Notes: a model not told the origin generated them from the letters alone. Numbered from the stretch's first letter, positions 52,482 to 60,295 are shown. The stretch: DNA of 64,000 nucleotides from Serratia grimesii NBRC 13537 (GCF_001590905.1 NZ_BCTT01000003.1:62001-126000); one strand, 5' to 3'. Program-made: numbers and translations.

Positions 52482-52598
52482 TTACATAGACAAACTAGAG
52501 TCGTTACTGCTTGAGGCACTAAGATAAGGATCGGCAGAGAAGCGGTATTCAACGCTAACGTTTTTACTCAGAACTTCTTTACTGAAAATGCCACACAT
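52482..52598 (-). CDS. yobF: Small stress protein YobF (DUF2627)
   Basis: A 38-residue protein, found by reading the minus strand upstream of cspC. It starts [20 protein letters not shown], nearly the E. coli YobF sequence, then diverges into a Ser-rich tail and stops nine residues earlier than the 47-residue E. coli protein. GAGG lies about 12 nt upstream. It precedes cspC by 41 nt on the same strand; the pair is expected to be one transcript. Its function is unknown. Confidence 0.85.
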   Translation of the reverse strand: MCGIFSKEVLSKNVSVEYRFSADPYLSASSSNDSSLSM

Positions 52599-53475
52599 AT
52601 ACAGAACTGTACCTCGTTTTACCCAGATGCGTTATCACATACTCTGTATTCGATGGCAAGCCATTTTTAATCACTGATGGAGCTGTCGCACATATTTGAA
52701 ACGGTCGAGAGCAACATAAGCTTAAATAGACTAAAAGATGTTGAAGCCTTAGCTATTTTCTGCTTAACACTTACACCACGCTACACTCCGCATCCTGACT
52801 GAATTTTAACAATTCTTTCATCCAATTGACCCACGCATGTTGCAACATATAAACCCAAACGGACGCTTAGAACGTTAAAAATTTTGAATCTTTATGGAAT
52901 TTCTTATACAACATTTGAATATCGATGAACGGGCGCATTTGATATCGGATGATCCGACCATTAAGCCGCCATCTGGATGGCCTAACGCGGATACCACCGC
53001 CATCCCGGTACTCTACCTGCCTGCAACAGTGAAATAATACTGAGGCTCATTATTGCCATGAGTGACGGTGGCCATAATTTGTGCAACGACGTTATCGTCA
53101 CAAAAATCAAATAGCGTGCCACTTTAGGGTGCATAAGCATGCAAAATCAGAATTTACGCACTATGACCGTGCAGCAGCCAATAAATAGCGCGTTCGTAAC
53201 GGGGATTAAATAACGGCAATAACATTGAGGTTTGTGGGAATGTATCGCGGAATTAGATCTTAAAAACAGAACGGGTATTTGCTCGGCCAATAACAATGTC
53301 CGTTTAGTGTATTAATTTTACCTTTTCGTATACGTCATCTCTATTCATAGCGATAGCGTAACCCCGATACCGGATAACACCAGCAACGACCCAGACATGG
53401 CTACAACCCGCAACCGAGCTGGCCTGCGGGTAATCACATTGCGCACTCCGGCCATGCCGGCCAGAGGGTTAACGC
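52599..53475. other. Gene-poor, decayed-looking stretch
   Basis: 877 bases. The right part near 52599-52700 should hold the yobF-cspC promoter. A 47-codon plus frame (52894-53037) and a 24-codon plus frame (53139-53213) lack ribosome-binding sites and known domains. A possible LysE-type gene remnant lies at 53345-53475 on the minus strand. Base composition varies along the stretch, as in decayed coding DNA. Confidence 0.5.
53345..53475 (-). pseudogene. Possible C-terminal remnant of a LysE/RhtB exporter
   Basis: Immediately after the MBL-fold gene, an open minus-strand frame reads NPLAGMAGVRNVITRRPARL and ends MSGSLLVLSGIGVTLSL. This resembles the last transmembrane helix region of LysE/RhtB amino acid exporters (Arg-rich loop, then a Ser-Gly-hydrophobic helix). 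No N-terminal part is present, so if the reading is right it is a gene remnant. The call is by eye only. Confidence 0.3.
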
Positions 53476-54474
53476 TTAAGAGTTAGACTCAAGCGCAATG
53501 CGCTCGCCAATTTTGATTGGCCGGAACTGGTGCAGCTCTATTCCTGCTGAACTCAGCGCCAGATTTAATTGCTGAGGGGGCTCATCCAAAGACTCATCAG
53601 CTAACTCAAAAACCCCCCAATGGATAGGAATTACCCGTGGCGCATTTAATTGTTGGTACAGCGTCACCGACTGCTGCGGATCCATATGCTGTTCCTGCAT
53701 GAACCAACGTGGTGCATAAGCGCCGATCGGCAAAGCCGCAACGTCAAATGGCCCTAAACGGGTACCAATATCCACCAAGCGATCCGAATAACCGCTGTCG
53801 CCAGAGAAATAAAAACGCAGCGTCGGATGATGAATCACCCAACCACACCATAGGGAACGGTTGCGGTCCCAGAACGTGCGCATGCTCCAGTGACGCGCAG
53901 GCGTGCAGTGAAACGTCAGATCGCCCAATTGCAGGCTATCCCACCAATCCAGCTCTTCGACTCGCTGCAGACGATAACGCCTGAACCAATTTTTCAGCCC
54001 TAACGGGACAACAAAGGTCGCATGAGGAAAACGCCGTGCCAACTGCCGAACCGTACGTCGATCAAGATGGTCATAATGATTGTGTGAAATTAATACCACA
54101 TCCACCGTCGGTAACTGCTGCACCGTCAACGGCGGCGGCGTTTTACGCTTCGGGCCATAGAAACTCAGCGGTGATGCACGCTCTGACAATACCGGGTCGA
54201 TCAGGATATAACGCCCCTCAAGACGCAGCAGCATGGAAGCATGCCCCAGCCACCAGATGCTATTATCGCTGCCGCTAAGGTCAGCACGCTGCCACCAGCG
54301 CTCTGTGAACTGCTGATACCCCATTTGCGGCGGTTTGGGTAACCCTTGCTGCTTACGCTCATCCTGCCAGCGCTTCAAATCCCCTTCCCGACGCTCAGAG
54401 GGTTCCGGATTGCGAAAGCCCTGCGGGGTATGGTGCGATTTGGCGGCATCATAGTAACGATTGGTTATCTTCAT
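53476..54474 (-). CDS. MBL-fold hydrolase (NAPE-PLD/UlaG-like)
   Basis: A 332-residue metallo-beta-lactamase-fold protein. The metal-binding HxHxDH motif is ISHNHYDHLDRRT. Upstream is the family WWLGHASMLLRLEGRYILIDPVL, and later ligands lie in PARHWSMR, YFSGDSGYSD and IPIHWGVF. These fit the group that includes UlaG and NAPE-type phospholipase D; the substrate cannot be told. ATG 54474 has GGAGAG 7 nt upstream. The open frame to 54603 is unsupported. E. coli has no gene here. Confidence 0.85.
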   Translation of the reverse strand: MKITNRYYDAAKSHHTPQGFRNPEPSERREGDLKRWQDERKQQGLPKPPQMGYQQFTERWWQRADLSGSDNSIWWLGHASMLLRLEGRYILIDPVLSERASPLSFYGPKRKTPPPLTVQQLPTVDVVLISHNHYDHLDRRTVRQLARRFPHATFVVPLGLKNWFRRYRLQRVEELDWWDSLQLGDLTFHCTPARHWSMRTFWDRNRSLWCGWVIHHPTLRFYFSGDSGYSDRLVDIGTRLGPFDVAALPIGAYAPRWFMQEQHMDPQQSVTLYQQLNAPRVIPIHWGVFELADESLDEPPQQLNLALSSAGIELHQFRPIKIGERIALESNS

Positions 54475-54698
54475 CCAGTTGCTCTCCTGACCACTGCGGA
54501 CACCCTGCACGGGCAGGTTCGATAGCATAACAAGATACGCGATCATCACGTGTTGTGAACCGTGCTCACATTGGGGGGACCTTTTCGCGTATTGTGTTGT
54601 CACAGTCCTTGTGAGAATGCCAGGGCCGCCTAGAGCCTGTTAAGCATCTCTTAAGATCCTTATGATTTACTTATAGGACATTCAGAAAAGGAGAAGTT

Positions 54699-54989
54699 AT
54701 GAGCCGTTCTACATCACGCAAATCACGTGTTCGTATGGGCCGTATCCGTAGCGCGATGCTGGCACAGATGCAGTATTGGAAAATGTATGCCGCGATGAAA
54801 CTACGTCGGGTACGTGTGCCGGCACCGTTGATGGTGTTATTGGGGGCGTTGGTCAGTGTCTTCATGCTGGGCATGCTGATGCTTAGCGTGGTCGCTATCG
54901 ATGTCATCACCACCCTGTTCTTGCTGTGCAGGAAAGTCTTGGGGTTGGGCCGCGCAAATCCAGGCAATGCCTTTATGCCACGCAGCTAA
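54699..54989 (+). CDS. Unknown basic single-pass membrane protein (96 aa)
   Basis: Not recognised. The first ~45 residues are strikingly basic (SRSTSRKSRVRMGRIRS, then MKLRRVRVP). One long hydrophobic stretch follows (about 43-78, PLMVLLGALVSVFMLGMLML), then a short basic tail. The positive-inside rule puts the N-terminus in the cytoplasm. AAAAGGAGAAG lies just before the ATG. It stands alone between two minus-strand genes. Confidence 0.7.
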   Translation: MSRSTSRKSRVRMGRIRSAMLAQMQYWKMYAAMKLRRVRVPAPLMVLLGALVSVFMLGMLMLSVVAIDVITTLFLLCRKVLGLGRANPGNAFMPRS

Positions 54990-55028
54990 AGGTTGAACCG
55001 GAGGCGCACCTGGCGCCTCCGTTAACGC

Positions 55029-56396
55029 TTATCGGCGTACTTTAGCGCTTTTACGGCGCGTCAGCATAAATCCTATCCACAACAGCAAAATCCACACTGG
55101 CATCAGCAAGACCGAAATACGGATCCCTTCACTGAAATACATGATCACCAGAATCAGGCTGAGGAACACCAGGCACAGATAGTTGCCAAACGGGTACCAC
55201 AGCGCTTTGAACACCGGGATGACGCCTTGGCGATTTTTCGCCGCACGGAACCGCAGGTGTGCCAAACAAATCATCACCCAGTTAATCACCAGGGTGGACA
55301 CCACCAGCGCCATCAGCAACTCAAACGCCTTGCCGGGCATCACATAGTTGATAAGTACCCCCACCGAAGTCACCAGCGCCGACAGCGCAATTGACAGCAT
55401 AGGTACACCGCGCTTATTCACTCGCGTCAATGCCTTTGGTGCATTCCCCTGCGTCGCTAAGCCAAACAGCATGCGGCTGTTGGCATAGACTCCGCTGTTG
55501 TACACCGACAGAGCAGCCGTCAGTACCACAACGTTAAGGAGCGTCGCCACCAGGCTACTGTCCAGTGCATGGAAAATCATGACGAACGGGCTACCGCCTT
55601 CCACAACCTTGTGCCAAGGATAGAGCGAAAGCAGTACCGTCAACGAACCAATATAGAAAATCAGGATGCGATACACCACCTGGTTAGTGGCCTTCGGAAT
55701 ACTGCGACGTGGGTCAGCCGCTTCAGCCGCAGTGATACCGACCATCTCCAGCCCACCGAATGAAAACATGATCACGGCCATCGCCATCACCAGCCCTTCG
55801 ATGCCATGCGGCATAAAGCCACCCTGCTCCCACAGGTTATTGATGCTGGCTTGCGGGCCGCCATTACCACTCGCTAGCAGCCAGGCGCCAAAAACGATCA
55901 TGCCAACAATTGCCACCACTTTGATGATGGCAAACCAAAATTCGGTTTCACCATACAGACGAACATTGACCAGATTGATCAAGTTAATCAGTACAAAAAA
56001 CACGGCGGCGGACACCCAGGTCGGGATGTCTGGCCACCAATATTGAATGTAAATGCCGACGGCGGTCAGTTCGGCCATGCCGACTAAGATAAACATCGCC
56101 CAGTAATTCCAACCGGACAGAAAACCGGCGAAATCACCCCAATATTTATAAGCAAAATGGCTGAATGATCCGGCAACCGGCTCCTCAACCACCATTTCAC
56201 CCAACTGGCGCATAATCAAAAAAGCGATAAAACCGCCGATGGCATAGCCCAATAGCACCGAAGGACCGGCCATTTTAATGGTCTGTGCGATGCCAAGAAA
56301 CAGGCCGGTGCCAATGGCACCGCCCAAGGCGATAAGTTGTATATGTCTATTTTTTAAACCGCGTTTTAGCGGGGTATCCTGATGCTGACCGCCCAT
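55029..56396 (-). CDS. pheP: Phenylalanine permease PheP
   Basis: A 455-residue, 12-helix APC-superfamily amino acid/proton symporter. The GAIGTGLFLGI and MRQLGEMVVEEPVAGSFSHF blocks mark the AAT family. Several stretches are nearer to remembered E. coli PheP than to AroP: LVNVRLYGETEFWFA, SGVYANSRMLFGL, MICLAHLRFRAAKNRQG and FKALWYPFGNYLC. So phenylalanine is the likely main substrate. ATG 56396 has GAGGA 4 nt upstream; the frame open to 56591 is rejected. In E. coli pheP is elsewhere on the chromosome. Confidence 0.85.
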   Translation of the reverse strand: MGGQHQDTPLKRGLKNRHIQLIALGGAIGTGLFLGIAQTIKMAGPSVLLGYAIGGFIAFLIMRQLGEMVVEEPVAGSFSHFAYKYWGDFAGFLSGWNYWAMFILVGMAELTAVGIYIQYWWPDIPTWVSAAVFFVLINLINLVNVRLYGETEFWFAIIKVVAIVGMIVFGAWLLASGNGGPQASINNLWEQGGFMPHGIEGLVMAMAVIMFSFGGLEMVGITAAEAADPRRSIPKATNQVVYRILIFYIGSLTVLLSLYPWHKVVEGGSPFVMIFHALDSSLVATLLNVVVLTAALSVYNSGVYANSRMLFGLATQGNAPKALTRVNKRGVPMLSIALSALVTSVGVLINYVMPGKAFELLMALVVSTLVINWVMICLAHLRFRAAKNRQGVIPVFKALWYPFGNYLCLVFLSLILVIMYFSEGIRISVLLMPVWILLLWIGFMLTRRKSAKVRR

Positions 56397-56506
56397 CTTA
56401 TCCTCATTTGGCGTGGGATCCTGTCGAGCCTGCACAAGATTTCGCCAATTAATAAATGTATCTGCGGGCGGCTTTTTAACACTTAACCCCGTGAGCATCA
56501 AGGAGT

Positions 56507-56574
56507 AGCGCCCCGGCAAGGGTGGCCAGGGCGCTATTTTATACTGGGAATCACCCCAAAATGGGGGTGTTTTT
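56507..56574 (+). terminator. Two plus-strand hairpins between pheP and DUF4060 gene
   Basis: Hairpin one (56507-56535, AGCGCCC / GGGCGCT) is followed by ATTTTAT. Hairpin two (56552-56569, CACCCC / GGGGTG) is followed by GTTTTTA. Both have the T run on the plus strand only, yet no plus-strand gene ends here. Confidence 0.55.
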
Positions 56575-56809
56575 AACCGGACAAACCGCACAGTTTAGTG
56601 AGATTTCGGGCGCCGATCATCAGCGTGGCGACGTACGATTGGCGGCGCGTTACCACCTCTACGGCCACACGATCGTTTTGATATTTTATCAGGTAGGTGG
56701 AAGGCCAGCCCTGTCGGCGCTGACCAAAGCTTTCGGCATGACGATCGATTGCCGCATGGGCAATCACCAGATGAGACAAGTTTTTATCACCTTTAATAAT
56801 GCGCTTCAT
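56573..56809 (-). CDS. DUF4060 family protein (phage-type)
   Basis: A 78-residue protein. The pattern LSHLVIAHAAIDRHAESFG followed by VAVEVVTRRQSYVATLMIGAR resembles the DUF4060 proteins found mostly in lambdoid prophages. GGAG lies 7 nt before the ATG. It is 67 nt downstream of the DUF2591 gene on the same strand. Function is unknown. No other phage genes are near, so it is a domesticated or leftover phage gene. Confidence 0.7.
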   Translation of the reverse strand: MKRIIKGDKNLSHLVIAHAAIDRHAESFGQRRQGWPSTYLIKYQNDRVAVEVVTRRQSYVATLMIGARNLTKLCGLSG

Positions 56810-56876
56810 AAACAGGCTCCGCCAGAGACAGTTCTGTTGTCATAAAAAGGGAAAAATCATCAGTAATTCTGGTGTT

Positions 56877-57191
56877 TCAACGTACCATTTCGCTGTTTTG
56901 CTGACTCAGCAGGAAGCAGATCATCGCTGCGCGCAGTGGGCTGTTGCTGTCCGCCTGCCATTCGCCACGCTGGGTAATCATACGTGCCTGCCACTGCGGG
57001 TTATCACTGTGACTGTCGGCATTGAGACTGATTTTGTTGGCGCAGATAATCGGCCAGGCATCGGAGGGATTCTTGCAATAATCTTTACCTTTAACGCCGC
57101 CGTAGGGATACCATTTGTCCGGGTTCTCTCCGGTGATCAACGCAATGCTGCGGTTCACCTCGGCGTCGCTTTCTTCATACCATTTAATCAT
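56877..57191 (-). CDS. DUF2591 (NinX-like) phage-type protein
   Basis: A 104-residue protein. The block CKNPSDAWPIICANKISL and the ending NSPLRAAMICFLLSQQ match the DUF2591/NinX family from the nin region of lambda-like phages, whose function is not established. It is transcribed ahead of the DUF4060 gene and divergently from fosA. Confidence 0.75.
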   Translation of the reverse strand: MIKWYEESDAEVNRSIALITGENPDKWYPYGGVKGKDYCKNPSDAWPIICANKISLNADSHSDNPQWQARMITQRGEWQADSNSPLRAAMICFLLSQQNSEMVR

Positions 57192-57361
57192 CGGCTTTAT
57201 CCATCTTTCGTAGAGTTGGCGCTACATTACGATGCCAATACGACAGATTTATGACAACAAGAGAGCTTTTCACATTATCTACACTAATGTTTTTCAGGCT
57301 TTAACTTTTCACTGCGGCTGATTACACTTTTACTGGTTTATCTCGCTCTGGAATACCTCTG

Positions 57362-57769
57362 ATGCTGAACGGCCTTAACCACCTGACTCTCGCGGTTCGT
57401 GACGTCGATCGTAGCTTCAATTTTTATATCAACCTGTTGGGGTTTGTGCCACATGCCCGCTGGCAAAACGGAGCCTATCTGTCTCTTGGGGAACTATGGC
57501 TGTGTTTGTCATGGGACGCCGCACGAACAGCAAACGCAACAAGCGACTATACCCATTATGCCTTTAGCGTTTCGCCAGCAGATTTCGCAGAGGTGGCATT
57601 ACGACTGCGCCAGGCAGGCGTTAAAGAGTGGAAAACCAACCGCAGCGAGGGGGAATCACTGTACTTTCTTGACCCCGATGGGCATCAATTAGAAATTCAC
57701 AGTGGTGATTTGGCGAGCCGTCTTGCGGCATGCCGCGCACAGCCCTATCAGGGGATGGAGTTTTTCTGA
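57362..57769 (+). CDS. fosA: FosA-type glutathione transferase
   Basis: A 135-residue vicinal-oxygen-chelate metalloenzyme. FosA enzymes open the epoxide of fosfomycin with glutathione using Mn2+ and K+. Candidate metal ligands are His7 (LNHLTLAV), His65 (SDYTHYAF) and Glu111 (GHQLEIHSG). The conserved Arg/Lys-rich [14 protein letters not shown] and the C-terminal [15 protein letters not shown] are also present. Chromosomal fosA is common in Serratia and Klebsiella. It stands in the accessory stretch between yobF and yebO, in front of convergent yebO. Confidence 0.88.
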   Translation: MLNGLNHLTLAVRDVDRSFNFYINLLGFVPHARWQNGAYLSLGELWLCLSWDAARTANATSDYTHYAFSVSPADFAEVALRLRQAGVKEWKTNRSEGESLYFLDPDGHQLEIHSGDLASRLAACRAQPYQGMEFF

Positions 57770-57818
57770 GTGCTGCGGGTGGCATAAGGATCGCCCCACC
57801 ACCCGGCTCACTATTTGA

Positions 57819-58091
57819 TTAACGCTCTGGGATAAAACCTTTGAAATCCAGCGCCGGACTGAGATCATCATCGTCAGTTACGCTCTCGCCACGCGCGCTT
57901 TGCGCCAGGCTTTTCAATAATGCCGTTTGCTGACGCTGCTGCTCGGCAATGTCCTGCAGCAGACGAATTTGTTCATTGGCACGCACACTGGCGCGATTCA
58001 CCAGGAACCAGACCCATAATCCCACCAGCAGTGCCAACGCGGCGATGGCCAGTGATACCAGGCCATTAAGACCAAAACCTAAATCGTACAT
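57819..58091 (-). CDS. yebO: YebO family membrane protein
   Basis: A 90-residue protein with one N-terminal transmembrane segment (about 8-32, LVSLAIAALALLVGLWVWF). The conserved VNRASVRANEQIRLLQDI leads into a coiled-coil-like stretch, then an acidic tail. It matches E. coli YebO. It lies 99 nt downstream of mgrB on the same strand, so it is probably co-transcribed under PhoP control. Function is unknown. Confidence 0.88.
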   Translation of the reverse strand: MYDLGFGLNGLVSLAIAALALLVGLWVWFLVNRASVRANEQIRLLQDIAEQQRQQTALLKSLAQSARGESVTDDDDLSPALDFKGFIPER

Positions 58092-58190
58092 GGAAAACCC
58101 TACCTACTGCTAAAAACAGGCGGACATCTTAGCACTCTGGATATGGACGCGAACATCGTGATAGAAAATTGTTACGCACCGCTACGCATC

Positions 58191-58349
58191 TCACCATGGA
58201 ACAAAGCGGGTGACAGAGCAAATACCCAACGCAAAAGTTCCTCCTTCATCGCAATAGCTATCCAGCGCCAGCAGATAAAAAAATACGCAGGCCGCGAGGA
58301 AGGCGATTATCACGAAGATTTTTTTCCGTAACAAATTTAGCAGCCTCAT
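58191..58349 (-). CDS. mgrB: PhoQ feedback inhibitor MgrB
   Basis: A 52-residue inner-membrane protein that inhibits the sensor kinase PhoQ. The short basic cytoplasmic start (NLLRKK) precedes one transmembrane helix (about 11-28). The periplasmic part has two cysteines, Cys33 (DSYCDEGG) and Cys44, and ends LGICSVTRFVPW, which matches the E. coli GICAINQFIPW end. The cysteines form the functional disulfide in E. coli. A candidate PhoP box lies about 45 bp upstream. Loss of mgrB raises polymyxin resistance in Klebsiella. Confidence 0.9.
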   Translation of the reverse strand: MRLLNLLRKKIFVIIAFLAACVFFYLLALDSYCDEGGTFALGICSVTRFVPW

Positions 58350-58391
58350 TGTTATCTTGGTAATCTATTGATCATGCTATCACAGCCAACT

Positions 58392-58408
58392 TAAACGAAG
58401 TTTAACCT
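58392..58408 (-). promoter_or_regulatory. Candidate PhoP box of mgrB
   Basis: On the minus strand, AGGTTAAACTTCGTTTA has two hexamers in the GTTTA-N6-GTTTA spacing of PhoP boxes. The promoter-proximal half (CGTTTA) is near-perfect and the distal half (AGGTTA) is degenerate. E. coli mgrB is a classic PhoP target. Confidence 0.6.
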
Positions 58409-58515
58409 GTCGTTTAGAAACCAGCTTGAAGGTGATTTTTCAGATTGTTACCGTTGCCCCCGACGCCTGCGCATGGCTATATCATCGCAGCAACAATACA
58501 TAACAAGGAGTCCCA

Positions 58516-58749
58516 ATGGGCAAGCTGATTAAGTGGGTGGTGGCGCTGGCGGTGCTATACGGCGTATTTTTATTTTCGGGGTATGGCATGCTGGTCGGCA
58601 GCAATAAAAATGTGGGTGGTCTGGGATTACAATGCAAGTACATGACGGCGCGCAATCTGGTGATAGCGCAATATCTGCATGGTGACAACGGACTGATTGG
58701 CGTTGCGGACTGTCCACTGTTTAAAAAAGTCGAAACGGTGGTGGATTGA
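58516..58749 (+). CDS. yobH: YobH family protein
   Basis: A 77-residue protein with an N-terminal hydrophobic segment (about 5-26). It is followed by the conserved SGYGMLVGSNKNVGGLGLQC and LHGDNGLIGVADCPLF, matching E. coli YobH. Two cysteines in the probably exported part could form a disulfide. AAGGAG is 9 nt before the ATG. It is divergent from mgrB, as in E. coli. Function is unknown. Confidence 0.87.
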   Translation: MGKLIKWVVALAVLYGVFLFSGYGMLVGSNKNVGGLGLQCKYMTARNLVIAQYLHGDNGLIGVADCPLFKKVETVVD

Positions 58750-58791
58750 TCACCACCGTCCAAAACCGCCGCTATGCGGCGGTTCCCGCAT

Positions 58792-59031
58792 TTAGTTACG
58801 GGTAAACTTCATTTCAATCAGTGCAATCGCTTTTTCGATCGCCCGCCGGGTCACGGGATCAGCACCGGCAGGGTGAGTGGAAAAATCGATGCTTTTCAGC
58901 TGGCTTGCCATTTTGTCACGCACCTCGGTTGGCGCAATAACGTCAATAACATCCAAAATCTGCTTGATCACCAGTTGGCAGGCAACCAGGTCGGAGGCCA
59001 ATTCCTGATCGTTGCTCAGCATGTCAGACAT
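58792..59031 (-). CDS. DUF2766-like small protein
   Basis: A 79-residue helical protein ([40 protein letters not shown]). I believe it belongs to the DUF2766 family of enterobacteria, from memory; function is unknown. ATG 59031 has GAAGGAAAG upstream; the frame to 59073 is unsupported. Confidence 0.75.
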   Translation of the reverse strand: MSDMLSNDQELASDLVACQLVIKQILDVIDVIAPTEVRDKMASQLKSIDFSTHPAGADPVTRRAIEKAIALIEMKFTRN

Positions 59032-59233
59032 AATTACTTTCCTTCTTAATTCAGACGCCGCACAGAATAGCATGCCGCCTGACGCTTTGCCGCTCCCTGT
59101 CCGTTTGCCACTGAATTTTCAACGTTCTTGCGCATTGGACGTCAAAACACTCGACTAAATTGACCTATACTCAACGTTTGAACGGTGCACCTATCGGCGT
59201 ACCCTTCAGCCACAACCCAACAGGAGAAAAGTT

Positions 59234-59446
59234 ATGGCAAACCACAATGTGAAATCCTGGGCTACCGTGCGTGAAACCTCGGTTGAGATTGCCGAGGCTA
59301 TTTTTGAACTGGCAAAAAATGATGAAGTTCTGGCACAAAAAATTTGGGAAGAAGGCAGCGATGAAGCGCTGCAAATCGCATTTGCCAAAACCAGTGCCGA
59401 TCAACTGTACTGGGGTGAAGAAACCGTAGAGCGGAAGAACGTCTGA
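59234..59446 (+). CDS. yccJ: YccJ family protein
   Basis: A 70-residue soluble protein matching E. coli YccJ, which sits beside wrbA there: [20 protein letters not shown], then [18 protein letters not shown] and [20 protein letters not shown] lies just before the ATG. A terminator follows. Function is unknown; E. coli yccJ is stationary-phase expressed. Confidence 0.88.
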   Translation: MANHNVKSWATVRETSVEIAEAIFELAKNDEVLAQKIWEEGSDEALQIAFAKTSADQLYWGEETVERKNV

Positions 59447-59465
59447 TTGGATTGCGCTCACCAAT

Positions 59466-59500
59466 AAAAAGCCCGGGTCACTTACGCGCCCAGGCTTTTT
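59466..59500. terminator. Terminator after yccJ
   Basis: An interrupted stem AAAAAGCC-C-GGG / CCC-A-GGCTTTTT closes a 9-10 nt loop. T and A runs on both sides would let it work in either direction. Confidence 0.75.
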
Positions 59501-59545
59501 CGAAAGTCGATCAAACCCCATTGGGGGTCATGTTGTTCCCTGAAA

Positions 59546-59659
59546 TCACGGCTCTTCACCTCCCACACCTTCCGCATTATTCATTCTCATCACCGGTGTC
59601 ACCATGAAAGCGGCAACACCCACAATTACAACCAGAGTAATAATCACTGTCATTAACAT
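59546..59659 (-). CDS. Possible small membrane protein (37 aa)
   Basis: A short minus-strand frame with one hydrophobic helix (TVIITLVVIVGVAAFMV) and a hydrophilic acidic tail (GEEP end). GGGGTG lies 6-7 nt before the ATG. The terminator after yccJ works in this direction too and would end its transcript. I know no named homologue. It is divergent from the MarA-like regulator. Confidence 0.45.
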   Translation of the reverse strand: MLMTVIITLVVIVGVAAFMVTPVMRMNNAEGVGGEEP

Positions 59660-59839
59660 GCGATCACCCCATCAACGCTGAATTGTCACGGCTGACTCTG
59701 CTTAGGCTGTTATTTATTGCGACCTGAACCACTTTATCAGCGGTAGCGGGCAACTTCAGATTAGCCGTTTTCCCTTCTCACTGACAAGCCACTTGACGAT
59801 GGTTTTTCCGAATAATTTCACCTTGATGTGGGCGGCTTT

Positions 59840-59867
59840 TTGTCCGTGGCGGCAAGTTGTGTATACT
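59840..59867 (+). promoter_or_regulatory. Promoter of MarA-like regulator
   Basis: TTGTCC and TATACT are separated by 16 bp, 33 bp upstream of the chosen ATG, giving a very short leader. Confidence 0.6.
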
Positions 59868-59900
59868 TCAGCGCTATGTAGATCTCACACAGACGCACTG

Positions 59901-60287
59901 ATGATACAAGAACATCACCTCTCATTAGTCTGCGCCCTCAGTAAATGGGTCGAAACTCACCTCGGACGAGTGATCCATCTCGAAGAGTTGGCCGAATACT
60001 CAGGCTACTCTCTGTGGCACATGCAGAAGCTGTTCAAAGAAGCGACAGGGATCTCGCTGGGTAAATACATCCGTGAGCGTAGACTTGCCGGTGCGGTTTA
60101 CCAATTGCGCAGCAGTGACGCCTCTATTTTCGACATCGCGCTCGATTTTGGTTTTGGCTCTCAATCACATTTCACGTATATGTTCAGAAAGCGGTTCAAT
60201 ATCACGCCTTATGATTTTAGGCAGGATCTGAGCGTGGATCTGCACATCGCCCCACCGCTGCACGTGATTCATCAGAAAACAGCCTGA
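59901..60287 (+). CDS. AraC-family regulator, MarA/SoxS-like
   Basis: A 128-residue protein that is almost only the two helix-turn-helix DNA-binding domain, as in MarA, SoxS and RamA. The first HTH is LEELAEYSGYSLWHMQKLFKE and the second IFDIALDFGFGSQSHFTYMF, followed by FRKRFNITPYDFR. No effector domain is present, so its level rather than a ligand should set activity; antibiotic, redox or superoxide-type regulons are likely. The start is ATG 59901; no strong ribosome-binding site is seen. Confidence 0.85.
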   Translation: MIQEHHLSLVCALSKWVETHLGRVIHLEELAEYSGYSLWHMQKLFKEATGISLGKYIRERRLAGAVYQLRSSDASIFDIALDFGFGSQSHFTYMFRKRFNITPYDFRQDLSVDLHIAPPLHVIHQKTA

Positions 60288-60295
60288 CTGGATTT

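Noticed and set aside
52894-53037. 47-codon plus-strand ORF in the yobF-MBL gap
   Set aside because: No Shine-Dalgarno sequence, no recognisable family and AT-rich surroundings; possibly part of decayed coding DNA.
53139-53213. 24-codon plus-strand ORF
   Set aside because: Too short, no ribosome-binding site, no support.
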